A DNA stretch of 64,000 bases from Armatimonas rosea. GTDB lineage: Bacteria; Armatimonadota; Armatimonadia; Armatimonadales; Armatimonadaceae. The DNA is taken from assembly GCF_014202505.1 (NCBI RefSeq), contig NZ_JACHGW010000008.1, forward strand, positions 62,001-126,000, in the 5' to 3' direction. A program made the translations under genes and the position numbers. The notes under the pieces are model-generated. The model was not told where the DNA came from. It ran no database searches and worked only from the letters and a program-made list of their open reading frames with translations. Below, piece by piece: positions 52,093 to 60,356 of this stretch; within the stretch, counting starts at the first letter, position 1; every line of letters begins with the position of its first letter.

Positions 52093-52235
52093 GACGGTAA
52101 ACGTCCGGCTATGGGGCGAGCAAGTCGCCGCCTCGCTTCGCTCGGAATAATTTTGTACCGACGAGGAACGAGGAGGCGGCCGAAGGCCCTATAGCCCGAC
52201 GTTTACCGTCGAGGAATGCGGGACGTTTACCGTCC
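52093..52235. repeat. Nested inverted repeat between the DnaA boxes and GH127
   Basis: The 25-nt arm at 52093-52117 pairs with 52186-52210 (23 of 25). Inside, GCCGCCTC (52127-52134) pairs with GAGGCGGC (52173-52180). Each arm contains a self-complementary GACGGTAAACGTC-like core, and a further hairpin-forming GGACGTTTACCGTCC lies at 52221-52235. No coding potential. Confidence 0.8.
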
Positions 52236-52252
52236 ACGCAAAGACCCGTGCA

Positions 52253-52260
52253 GGTATCAT
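52253..52260 (+). promoter_or_regulatory. Leaderless-type -10 element for the GH127 gene
   Basis: GG-TATCAT ends 6 nt before ATG 52267. Confidence 0.6.
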
Positions 52261-52266
52261 AAGCCC

Positions 52267-54045
52267 ATGGCCGACTCTGTAATTGTAGACACCCGGCGCA
52301 GTGCCCATGCCGCGCTTCGCCCCGTGCCTGTTGCTTCCGTGGTCCTGACCGATCACTTCTGGGCACCGCGTCTGGAGCGCAACCGAACCTCGACGATTCC
52401 TGGACAGCTCGCCCACTGCGAGGCAACGGGGCGGATTCAGAACTTCCAGCGCGCCGCGGGCAAGCTCGATGTCCCGTTTGAGGGGCTCTTTGCCTTCAAC
52501 GACAGCGATGTCTACAAGTGGCTCGAAGCCGCCGCGTGGTCACTGGCAAGCCACCCGGACCCGGAGCTGGACGCAAAGGTGGACGCCGTGATCGCGGAGG
52601 TGGCTGCGGCGCAGCAGCCCGATGGCTACCTCAACACCTACTTCATGTTCGAGCGGGAGAGCGAGCGCTTCACCAACCTGCGGGACATGCACGAAATCTA
52701 CTGCGCCGGACATCTTTTCCAGGCCGCCGTGGCGCACTTCCGGGCAACCGGCAAGCGCTCCCTGCTGGAGGTCGCCTGCAAGCTCGCCGACTGTCTCGCG
52801 CGGGTCAATCCGGGGGCCTGCGGCCACCCCGAGGCGGAGCTGGCACTGGTCGAGCTGTTTCGCGCGACCGGCGAGGGGCGCTACCTTACACTCGCCAAGC
52901 ACATGATCGCGGTGCGCGGCCAGAAGCCCGCGCTCTGTGGCGGCGGTGCCTACTGGCAGGACCACGTCCTCTACACCGAGCTGACAGAAGTCACCGGCCA
53001 CGCCGTCCGCATGCTGTATCTAGCATCGGGGGCGGCCGATGTGGTCCTCGAAGACGGCGACCCGGCGCTCCTAGCCGCGCTCCAGGCCCAGTGGGAGAGC
53101 TTCACCACCCGGCGGATGCATGTCACCGGCGGCGCGGGCGCGCGCTGGGAGGGCGAGGCCTTTGGCAAGGACTACGAGCTCACCAGCGAGCGCGCCTACA
53201 CCGAGACCTGCGCCGCGATCGCCAGCGTGATGTGGAGCTGGCGTCTGTTCTTATTGACAGCCGATGCAAAGTATATCGATCTATTGGAGTGGACTCTCTA
53301 CAACGCCGTCCTCCCCGGGCTCTCGCTCAGCGGGACGGAGTACTTCTACCAGAACCCGCTCGCGGACCGGGGAGGCCACCGGCGCAAGGAGTGGTTTGGC
53401 TGCGCCTGCTGCCCGCCCAACCTCGCCCGCACCTTGGCCCAGCTTCCGGGCTACTTCGCCGCCGAGCGCGACGGCGATATCTACCTGACGCTCTACGCCG
53501 ATGCGACCTTAGAGGTGGGGGACACGACCATCACCGTGGAGACAAGCTACCCCGAGCGCGGGCAGGTGCATGTCATCGCACACGGCTCGGCGCGGCGGCT
53601 GTTTCTGCGTATCCCGGAGTGGGCCGGTGGGCCGAGCTGGCACATTGTCCCCTTGGAAGACCGCGAGGCGACCGTCACCCTGGACTTCCCGCTGACCCCG
53701 CGCCGGCTCTACGCCAACCCGCGCGTGCTGGCCTGCCGGGGCCAGGTCGCGGTGGCTCGTGGCCCGCTGCTCTACTGCGCCGAGGAGGCCGACCATGCGG
53801 GGGTGGACCTCTGGGACGCTACCCTGCCCGCCCAAGCGCCCCTCACCGAAGCGCCGCGCCCCGAGCTTCTGGGCGGCATTGTCGCGCTTCAGGCCACGGG
53901 GACGGTCCTAGAGGGGGCCGGGCCGCTCTATGCCTCCGCTCCGCACGGGCCGGGGCAGGAGCGCACCCTGACCTTGATTCCCTACTACGCCTGGGCCAAC
54001 CGCACGCCCGGCACGATGACAGTCTGGCTAAAGGAGGACAACTAA
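52267..54045 (+). CDS. GH127 beta-L-arabinofuranosidase-family protein
   Basis: This 592-residue glycoside hydrolase has an (alpha/alpha)6 barrel region with DSDVYKWLEAAAW and QQPDGYLNTY motifs, the acid Glu in TETCAAIASVMW, and the zinc/nucleophile cysteines in WFGCACCPPNLARTL. These are the diagnostic Cys-Cys-Pro-Pro-Asn residues of GH127. The C-terminal beta domain is complete. There is no signal peptide, so it should act inside the cell on imported arabinosides or related sugars. The metal hydrolase gene follows after 3 nt. Confidence 0.92.
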   Translation: MADSVIVDTRRSAHAALRPVPVASVVLTDHFWAPRLERNRTSTIPGQLAHCEATGRIQNFQRAAGKLDVPFEGLFAFNDSDVYKWLEAAAWSLASHPDPELDAKVDAVIAEVAAAQQPDGYLNTYFMFERESERFTNLRDMHEIYCAGHLFQAAVAHFRATGKRSLLEVACKLADCLARVNPGACGHPEAELALVELFRATGEGRYLTLAKHMIAVRGQKPALCGGGAYWQDHVLYTELTEVTGHAVRMLYLASGAADVVLEDGDPALLAALQAQWESFTTRRMHVTGGAGARWEGEAFGKDYELTSERAYTETCAAIASVMWSWRLFLLTADAKYIDLLEWTLYNAVLPGLSLSGTEYFYQNPLADRGGHRRKEWFGCACCPPNLARTLAQLPGYFAAERDGDIYLTLYADATLEVGDTTITVETSYPERGQVHVIAHGSARRLFLRIPEWAGGPSWHIVPLEDREATVTLDFPLTPRRLYANPRVLACRGQVAVARGPLLYCAEEADHAGVDLWDATLPAQAPLTEAPRPELLGGIVALQATGTVLEGAGPLYASAPHGPGQERTLTLIPYYAWANRTPGTMTVWLKEDN

Positions 54046-54048
54046 ACC

Positions 54049-54762
54049 ATGATAACGACCTACTTGGGGCACTCCACCGTGCTCATCGAGACACAAAACA
54101 GCAAGCGCATCCTGATCGAGCCCTGGACCTACGGCAACCCGGCCTGCCCCGCGGCGCTGAAAAATCCCGGCCCGCTGGACTTAATCCTCATCACCCACGG
54201 CCACTCCGACCACATGGGCGATGCCGTGCGCCTCGCGCAGGAGAGCGGGGCAACCGTGGTGACGATGTTTGAGATCGCGCTCTTTCTGGGCAGCAAGGGA
54301 GTGGCCGAGAGTCAGCTGATCGGGATGAACCTGGGCGGCTCGGTGTCCCTGCCCGAGCTGGGGCTCACGGTCACCCAGGTGCCCGCACTCCACTCCAGCC
54401 GGATCGACGACGGGGGAGAAGTGGTCTATGCGGGAAGCGCGTCGGGCTTTGTCGTAACCGAAACGGGTGGTTCTGCGTTCTATCATGCAGGAGACACCGC
54501 GCTCTTTAGCGACATGCGGCTCATCAGCGAGCTCTACGCCCCGACCTTGGCGTTCCTGCCGATAGGGGACCGCTTCACGATGGGCCCCCGCGAGGCCGCC
54601 TATGCCCTGGAGTTTTTAAGCTCGGTCACCGAGGTGATCCCGATCCACTGGGGGACGTTTCCCCTCTTAGCGGGAACCCCCGAGGCGCTGGAGGCAGAGC
54701 TGGCAAAGCGAGGGCGAGCGGTCCGTGTGCATGGCCTAAAGCCCGGAGAGTCGCTTGCCTAG
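54049..54762 (+). CDS. UPF0173/UlaG-like metal-dependent hydrolase
   Basis: This 237-residue metallo-beta-lactamase-fold protein begins TYLGHSTVLIET, has the metal motif THGHSDHMGD, then HAGDTALFSD and PIHWGTFPLL with the later ligands. The UPF0173 family substrate is unsettled; UlaG relatives open lactones. Its place directly after the GH127 gene suggests a sugar-lactone or sugar-derived substrate (inference). Confidence 0.88.
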   Translation: MITTYLGHSTVLIETQNSKRILIEPWTYGNPACPAALKNPGPLDLILITHGHSDHMGDAVRLAQESGATVVTMFEIALFLGSKGVAESQLIGMNLGGSVSLPELGLTVTQVPALHSSRIDDGGEVVYAGSASGFVVTETGGSAFYHAGDTALFSDMRLISELYAPTLAFLPIGDRFTMGPREAAYALEFLSSVTEVIPIHWGTFPLLAGTPEALEAELAKRGRAVRVHGLKPGESLA

Positions 54763-54998
54763 GGGCGATCTAGAGTGCGAAAAAAAATAATCAAAAAAAA
54801 TATACTCCGGACGGAACAAAAGAAACCGGAAGTTTGTCCATAAAAAACTTCTGGATTTTTCGGAAGAAAGTTCTGAGAGCTCTAATACCTCTCACTCTCA
54901 GAATGGACCGATAGAAAAACGGGAAGTGCCTCTGGCTCTCTTGCTGCTACCCCCTCAAAGAGAGAGTCAGAGGGCCCTTTGGGTAGGTGGAGACGGCT
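54763..54998. other. AT-rich intergenic region with hairpins upstream of nnr
   Basis: About 235 nt without a gene. The first 80 nt are strikingly A-rich for this genome (runs of A at 54779-54801). CTGAGAG/CTCTCAG brackets a short loop near 54873-54901. A 13-bp stem with one G-T pair lies at 54930-54942 with 54958-54972. No GGTANNNT site stands next to the nnr start, so nnr is probably read from a promoter here with a structured leader. Confidence 0.6.
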
Positions 54999-56510
54999 AT
55001 GAGAATCGCGACGGCAGCAGAGCTACGGGAGGCGGACCGCCAGGCGATAGACGACCTGGGAATTCCCGGTGCCTGCCTGATGCAGTCCGCGGGTGAAGCA
55101 CTCGCCCGCGCCTGTGCCGGGGCGCAGCGGATCGCGTTTCTCTGTGGCAAGGGCAACAACGGCGGGGATGGGTTTGCGGCGGCGCGGCTTCTGGCAGTGG
55201 CAGGGAAAGAGATCACAGTTCTGCTCACGACGTCCGAGGAGGAGATCACCGGACTTGCCGCCACCCACCTCGCCCCGTTGCGTGCCTCGGGGGTCACGGT
55301 CGCTCCCTTCAGCGATGCCGCTCTTGCCGGCCATGACTTGCTGGTGGACTGCCTGCTGGGAACAGGCACACGCGGTGCGCCCCGTGGCCTAGTCGCCGAG
55401 GCGATTCGGGCGGCCAATGCCTCTGGGATTCCCCTCGTCGCTTGTGATCTTCCCTCAGGAGTCGATGCCGACACGGGGGAGGTTCCCGGCGACGCGATCC
55501 GCGCACGCGCGACCGTCACCCTCTCGGCACTCAAGCCCGGGCTCTTGCTCTATCCCGGCGCGGAGCTGGTTGGAGAACTAACCCTCGCCCCGATTGGCCT
55601 GCCGATTCTCACGCCACCGACACAAGAGCTGACAACGATTGGCTGGGTTCGCGCCACACTGCCCAAGCGCCAGCAAGGCCGGGATGCCAATAAAGGGGCG
55701 TTTGGGACGGTCTTGGTAGTGGCAGGTGCACGGGGGATGGCCGGGGCCGCCGTGCTCACCGCCACTGCCGCGCTTCGTGCCGGCGCAGGGCTGGTCTATC
55801 TCGCGGTCCCGGAGAGCCTCGTGGCGACGGTCGCCGCGCTCTCTGCGGAGGTGGTTGTCCGCCCTCTGCCCGAGACACCCGACGGCACCCACGGGGGAGA
55901 GGGGGCGCTTGAGACGCTCCTGCCGCTGGTGGCCCGCGCCGATGCAATTGCGCTGGGGCCGGGTCTCACCGCGGGTGCGGCTGTCCAAGACTTTGTCGAG
56001 GCGCTCCTGACACACACAAACCTGCCGCTTGTGATCGATGCCGATGGCCTCAACTGTATCGCCCAGAGAGCCGCGCTCCTGAGTCGCCTCAGCGGGCGGG
56101 AGCGGGTCCTCACTCCCCATCCCGGCGAGCTAGGGCGGCTCTTGGGGCTTCCTACCCGCGCGGTGCAGGCGAGCCGCACGGAGGTCGTGGGGCGTGTCGC
56201 GCAGAACTTTGGCTCGGTGACCTTGCTCAAGGGGGCCCGCACCTTGGTCGCGAGCCCGGCAGGTCAGCTATACTACAACCGAGAGGGCTCGGTGAGTCTG
56301 GCGACCGCGGGAAGTGGGGATGTCCTCACGGGCGTGATCGCGGCCCTGCTGGCCCAAGGGCTGACTGCGGAAAACGCCGCGCGCTGTGGTGCCTACTGGC
56401 ACGCACTGGCGGGGGAGTCGCTCCCCGTGGGCTCTCTGGCAGGAGAGATTCGTGATGCCCTGCCCGCCGCACGGCTACGCTTAGAATCGGGGGATATTGG
56501 CGACCTATGA
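54999..56510 (+). CDS. nnr: Bifunctional NAD(P)H-hydrate epimerase/dehydratase
   Basis: This 503-residue enzyme repairs damaged NAD(P)HX. The N-terminal epimerase domain (about 1-210) has FLCGKGNNGGDGFAAARLL and CDLPSGVDADTG. The C-terminal ribokinase-fold ADP-dependent dehydratase has GTVLVVAGARGMAGAAVL, TPHPGELGRLL and ATAGSGDVLTGVIAALL. The ATG at 54999 follows AGGTGGAG by 6 nt. It overlaps the first FHA gene (ATGA), an unexpected link between a metabolite-repair enzyme and a signalling block. Confidence 0.93.
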   Translation: MRIATAAELREADRQAIDDLGIPGACLMQSAGEALARACAGAQRIAFLCGKGNNGGDGFAAARLLAVAGKEITVLLTTSEEEITGLAATHLAPLRASGVTVAPFSDAALAGHDLLVDCLLGTGTRGAPRGLVAEAIRAANASGIPLVACDLPSGVDADTGEVPGDAIRARATVTLSALKPGLLLYPGAELVGELTLAPIGLPILTPPTQELTTIGWVRATLPKRQQGRDANKGAFGTVLVVAGARGMAGAAVLTATAALRAGAGLVYLAVPESLVATVAALSAEVVVRPLPETPDGTHGGEGALETLLPLVARADAIALGPGLTAGAAVQDFVEALLTHTNLPLVIDADGLNCIAQRAALLSRLSGRERVLTPHPGELGRLLGLPTRAVQASRTEVVGRVAQNFGSVTLLKGARTLVASPAGQLYYNREGSVSLATAGSGDVLTGVIAALLAQGLTAENAARCGAYWHALAGESLPVGSLAGEIRDALPAARLRLESGDIGDL

Positions 56511-57382
56511 AGACACAACTAACCGCACTTGCTCTTGTCCTGGCGACGGGCGCACTGGCCCAGACACCGAAGCTGGAGCCGCCCAAGACCACCCTCGCCG
56601 CGACACCCACCCCCGCGCCCAAGGAGGCAGGCACCAAGGCGACACCCACCCCCGATCCCAAGGCGACGCCGGATCCCAAGGCCGCAACGGCAACCCCGAC
56701 ACCCGACCCGAAAGCCGCTACGCCTGCGCCCGCCGCGACTCCCGCGCCTATTGTTGTCGTGGTTCAGTCGCAAAAAGAGCCTGAGCAGAACAATGGCAGC
56801 AGCCTAATCGCCGGGTGGCTCGGTCTCGCGGTTCTCGGGGTGGGTGGGTTCTTTGGCTGGCGTGCGCTCAAGAGCAAGGGCCTGACGGTCACGGGAGCCT
56901 TCAAGCAGCTCGGGGTCGAGCTTCCGCAAGAGGCGCCCCCTGCCGCCGCCCCTGTGGGCAAGCCCGCGGTGGCCCCGCTCCCGCCGCTCCCCTCGCTCTC
57001 CGAACTGCCCTCGGCGGGTGCCGCACCCGCTGGTGTCGCCGTTGCCACGGGAGCCTCTGCCCCTGCCGCTCCACCGCTTCCCGCGCCCAGCGGCCAGCCC
57101 AAGCTGGTTGGCTACAGCGGCCCCGCCGCCGGAAAAGTCATCCCTCTGATGGACGCCCTCACCGTGGGCCGGGAGCCCGACAACGCGCTCTCCCTTCCCA
57201 CCGACAGCACGGTCAGCCGCAAGCACGCGGTCTTTCTCCCCACCGGCACGGGCTGGGAGCTCTCCGACAGTGGCTCGGCCAACGGGACCTTTGTCAATGG
57301 CCAGCGCCTCGCCAACCCGCAGGTGCTCTCCCACGGCGATGAGATCAAGATCGGCTCCTCGAGGTTGCGCTATGAAGCGTGA
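56507..57382 (+). CDS. Membrane-anchored FHA-domain protein with Pro/Thr-rich outer segment
   Basis: This 291-residue protein has an N-terminal signal peptide (about 1-19, ALAQ cleavage region). Residues 20-85 are low-complexity repeats of TPTPDPKA type. A membrane helix follows at about 98-117, then a Pro/Ala linker and an FHA domain (about 205-290) with VGREPDN, SRKHAVF and GSANGTFVNGQ. The predicted topology puts the repeats outside and the phosphothreonine-binding domain in the cytoplasm. It is coupled to nnr by ATGA and followed by a second FHA gene across repeat copy 4. Confidence 0.85.
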   Translation: MKTQLTALALVLATGALAQTPKLEPPKTTLAATPTPAPKEAGTKATPTPDPKATPDPKAATATPTPDPKAATPAPAATPAPIVVVVQSQKEPEQNNGSSLIAGWLGLAVLGVGGFFGWRALKSKGLTVTGAFKQLGVELPQEAPPAAAPVGKPAVAPLPPLPSLSELPSAGAAPAGVAVATGASAPAAPPLPAPSGQPKLVGYSGPAAGKVIPLMDALTVGREPDNALSLPTDSTVSRKHAVFLPTGTGWELSDSGSANGTFVNGQRLANPQVLSHGDEIKIGSSRLRYEA

Positions 57383-57388
57383 TACCAA

Positions 57389-57468
57389 CCCCCTAACCCC
57401 CGCTGGGCGGGGGGACAATAAGGAAGGGGAATACCTCTTTTCCCCCCCGCGGAGCGGGGGCTGGGGGG
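57389..57468. repeat. MITE-like repeat element, copy 4 (diverged)
   Basis: Ends are CCCCCTAACCCCCG (57389-57402) and a diverged CGGGGGCTGGGGGG (57455-57468); the central palindrome has decayed. Its purine-rich right end supplies the likely ribosome-binding site for the FHA gene starting at 57476. GCTATGAA at 57369-57376 recurs at 57472-57479, a possible but offset target duplication. Confidence 0.75.
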
Positions 57469-57475
57469 GAGGGCT

Positions 57476-58801
57476 ATGAACTTTCCGTCGCGCATCTTGC
57501 TCTTCCTGCTGGCGGGAGCCGCCGCCGGGCTCCTTGTCGTCTTCCTCACCGATGTCACCGGAATCCTACGCATCACCGACCAGTGGCCACCCACCAAGAC
57601 CGACCTGAACAACACGACCGCGGCGGCGGTCTGGTTCGGCGGCTTCCTCGGGGCGCTCTTTGGAGTCGCCAGTAACCTGGCATCAGGGACCCGGGACTGG
57701 GTACGCGCGATTGGCTTTGGACTGGGAATCGGGATCGCGGCGGGGTTTGTGGGGATCACGTTTGGGATGGCGGTCTTTGCCCCACTCTATGTGGAGAAAG
57801 CGCGCAACCCGCTGGCATTTCTGGGCAACGTGGTCGCCCGTGGCCTCGGCTGGTGCTTTATCGGGGCGCTCGCCGGGACCGCGGAGGGCTGGCGCAAGCA
57901 GAGCGTCCGTGTGGGCCGCAATGGCTTGATTGGAGGCGCGATTGGGGGCCTCTTGGGCGGAGCGGTCTTTGAGATCGCGCCCTATCTCATGCCCGGCGTC
58001 CGCGCCGGGGCCGTCTCGCGCACCCTGGGCTTTGTGATCACCGGCGCGATGATCGGGCTGTTTATCGCGCTGGTTCAAGAGTGGCTCAAAGAGGCCTGGG
58101 TGAAGATCCAGGTGGGCCGCAATGAGTTCAGCAAAGAGATCCTTTTAGAGAAAGCCGAGAGCAAGATCGGGCGCAACGAGCTCTGCGATATCCCGCTTTT
58201 TGGCAACCCGCAGATCGGACGGAGCCATGCGCTACTGGTCGCGCTCCCCAGTGGCGGCTACGCCGTGCGCGATACCGGCGAGTCCCCGATTGGGGTCTTG
58301 GTCAATGGCGCAAAGATCGCTGGGGAGCAGAAGCTACGCTCCGGCGACCAGATTCAGATCGTGGACCGGGTGCTGGTGTTCTTTGAGAAGCAGGTCCGCC
58401 AGCGCACCGTGCTCGAAAATCGGGATGTGAAGCAAGCGCCCGCCGTGCCGGTCGCACAGCCGGGTGTGTCGCCGTATGCTTTGAACCCATCCCCCGGCCC
58501 CTTCCCTGCCACAGGGAAGGGGAGTAAGCTGGTTGTCGTTGCGGGGCCGCATGCGGGGCAGAGCTTTGCCTTGCAAGCGGGGCTGGTCTTTGGCCGCGAC
58601 CCGGGCAACAGCGCCGCGCTTCCCGCCGATACCAAGGCATCGCGGCGGCACGCACAGCTTGTGGCCGAGGGCAGCGGCGTGGCACTGGAGGATATGGGGA
58701 GCACCAACGGGACCTTTGTCAATGGCCAGCGCATCACCCGTGTCGCGCTCGCGCCGGGCGACCAGATCGTGATCGGCAGCAGCACCCTGAGAGTGGAGTA
58801 G
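57476..58801 (+). CDS. Polytopic membrane protein with two FHA domains
   Basis: This 441-residue protein has residues 1-205 with about six glycine-rich membrane helices of no recognised family. FHA domain 1 (about 215-305) has IGRNE, GRSHALL and SPIGVLVNGA. FHA domain 2 (about 345-441) has FGRDPGN, SRRHAQL and GSTNGTFVNGQ. The linker between them (NPSPGPFPATGKGSK) is encoded by an 11-bp perfect DNA hairpin at 58498-58522, so it probably came from an inserted repeat. It is part of the nnr-FHA-FHA-VWA row, 4 nt before the VWA gene. Confidence 0.88.
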   Translation: MNFPSRILLFLLAGAAAGLLVVFLTDVTGILRITDQWPPTKTDLNNTTAAAVWFGGFLGALFGVASNLASGTRDWVRAIGFGLGIGIAAGFVGITFGMAVFAPLYVEKARNPLAFLGNVVARGLGWCFIGALAGTAEGWRKQSVRVGRNGLIGGAIGGLLGGAVFEIAPYLMPGVRAGAVSRTLGFVITGAMIGLFIALVQEWLKEAWVKIQVGRNEFSKEILLEKAESKIGRNELCDIPLFGNPQIGRSHALLVALPSGGYAVRDTGESPIGVLVNGAKIAGEQKLRSGDQIQIVDRVLVFFEKQVRQRTVLENRDVKQAPAVPVAQPGVSPYALNPSPGPFPATGKGSKLVVVAGPHAGQSFALQAGLVFGRDPGNSAALPADTKASRRHAQLVAEGSGVALEDMGSTNGTFVNGQRITRVALAPGDQIVIGSSTLRVE

Positions 58802-58805
58802 AACT

Positions 58806-60158
58806 ATGGATCAGACAATTCGCGTGAATCCGACAATGATGGGAGGCGATCCCAACCGCACCCAGATGGCGCAGCCGACCGTGATGGGCGGTTTCCCCCA
58901 AGCCGCGCCGGGCGGCCCGTCGCTGGCGCTCAACGTTAAAGTGAGCAATCGCTACGCCTTTGCGGGCGACCGGACACGGGCGCACGTGCTGACACAGATT
59001 TCCGCAGGCGGCGCGGGGGGCTTTGTGCCGGGCGGCAAGCGCTTGCCGGTGAATGTCTGCCTGGTGATCGACCGCTCGGGCTCCATGGACGGCTCCCCGA
59101 TCCAGTATGTCAAGAAGGCCTGCGAGCACGTCGTGGACCTGCTCACCCCCGACGATGTGCTCTCGATCGTGACCTTTGAGGAGTCGGTGGAGGTGCTCAT
59201 GCCCGCGCGGCGTGTGACCGACCCGAATCTGATCAAGCAACACATCCAGCGCATTGTCGCCGGAACCACGACCAACCTCTTCGACGGCCTCTACGCTGGC
59301 GGCTCCCAGGTGGCGTCGGTGCCGATGGCGGGCTACGTCACCCGCGTCCTACTCCTCACCGACGGCGAGCCGACTGCGGGGCTCAAAGACTTCCAGAGCA
59401 TTGTCCAGCAAGTTGCGGACCTAAAAGCACGCGGCATCACGGTCACGGCGCTGGGCTTCGGACCAGAGTACAACGAGGAGCTCATGGCTGGGATCGCCCG
59501 CCGCTCCGGGGGGAACTACTACTACATCGAGCGCCCCGAGCAGATCCCCGAGGTCTTCCAAAAAGAGATGCTGACGATCCTTGGTGTGACCGCCAAGAAC
59601 ATTCGCCTCACCCTCACGCTCCCGCGCGGGGTCACCGTCCGCCAGTGCTACGGCTCCCCGCCCGAGCTGGGCGCCCGCCACGCCGCGATCTCATTGCCCG
59701 ATATCGAGCGCGGCGCGACCGTCACCAAGCTCTGGGAGGTGGACTACGACCCACACGCCGTGGCTACCTTCCGCACCGCAAAAGTTATCCTCTCCTGGGA
59801 CGATGGCGCGACCGGCCAGCGCGAGACCCTCACCGCCAACGCCGTGGTTGAGTTCACCGGAGACGCTGCCCGCGTCCCCTCGGGTGCTGACCCTCTCGTC
59901 TCCCAAGAGCTCAACGCCATGCAAGCTGCCCGTGACCTCGAAAAAACGATGATGGGCATGCGCACTCAGCAGCTCAACCTCGCGGACCTAACCGCTGCTC
60001 TCAATAAGACGCAGCAGATGTTCACCCAGCAAGGCAACACCGAGGCCGCCAAGACCGTCCAGATGGCCGCGCAAGCCGCCCAGCGCGGCGACACCGGCGG
60101 CGCGGAGAAGACTCTGATTGGGACGATCTACAGCCTCGATCTCGGGAAGAGGAGCTAG
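58806..60158 (+). CDS. VWA-domain protein with threonine-rich N-terminal tail
   Basis: This 450-residue cytoplasmic protein has an N-terminal tail with four threonines (positions 4, 10, 19, 25), twice in the form PTxMGG, preceding the folded part. The VWA domain (about 80-255) has an intact MIDAS: DRSGSM at 89-94, then TTTNLFDGL and LLTDGEPT. A C-terminal beta region and a helical tail (NKTQQMFTQQGNTEAAK) follow. The tail resembles sites that kinases phosphorylate to recruit FHA domains; neighbours on both sides carry FHA domains. Confidence 0.88.
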   Translation: MDQTIRVNPTMMGGDPNRTQMAQPTVMGGFPQAAPGGPSLALNVKVSNRYAFAGDRTRAHVLTQISAGGAGGFVPGGKRLPVNVCLVIDRSGSMDGSPIQYVKKACEHVVDLLTPDDVLSIVTFEESVEVLMPARRVTDPNLIKQHIQRIVAGTTTNLFDGLYAGGSQVASVPMAGYVTRVLLLTDGEPTAGLKDFQSIVQQVADLKARGITVTALGFGPEYNEELMAGIARRSGGNYYYIERPEQIPEVFQKEMLTILGVTAKNIRLTLTLPRGVTVRQCYGSPPELGARHAAISLPDIERGATVTKLWEVDYDPHAVATFRTAKVILSWDDGATGQRETLTANAVVEFTGDAARVPSGADPLVSQELNAMQAARDLEKTMMGMRTQQLNLADLTAALNKTQQMFTQQGNTEAAKTVQMAAQAAQRGDTGGAEKTLIGTIYSLDLGKRS

Positions 60159-60198
60159 GGCACTCCCCCAGAACACTCCCCCGGCTCGTTCCTCGCCA

Positions 60199-60241
60199 CC
60201 CCCTCTCCCTCTGGATCCACGTTCCGTGGGAGGAGAGGGGG
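60199..60241. repeat. Hairpin-on-hairpin repeat 1 in the VWA/J-FHA gap
   Basis: CCCCCTCTCC (60199-60208) pairs with 60232-60241; the smaller CCACG/CGTGG stem (60217-60229) sits inside. Confidence 0.7.
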
Positions 60242-60285
60242 TAGGTAGAGCAGAGGGAGTATGTAAACGTGAAGCCCCTCAGACT

Positions 60286-60334
60286 CCCCCTTCCTTCGCC
60301 CCTCGGAACGAGGGTTTCAGGCGAAGGAAGGGGG
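60286..60334. repeat. Hairpin-on-hairpin repeat 2 in the VWA/J-FHA gap
   Basis: A perfect 15-bp stem (60286-60300 with 60320-60334) encloses a second hairpin CCTCG-gaa-CGAGG (60301-60313). It ends 22 nt before the next start codon. Confidence 0.75.
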
Positions 60335-60356
60335 CCGGGGGGATGGATGCAAAAAA

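Noticed and set aside
52518-54272. 584-codon open frame overlapping GH127 in another frame
   Set aside because: The product is Arg/Gly/Ala low-complexity; GH127 catalytic motifs lie in the other frame.
57369-57479. GCTATGAA on both sides of repeat copy 4 as a target duplication
   Set aside because: It is only 8 nt, and the left copy is separated from the element by 12 unexplained nt; kept as a note, not as evidence of mobility.
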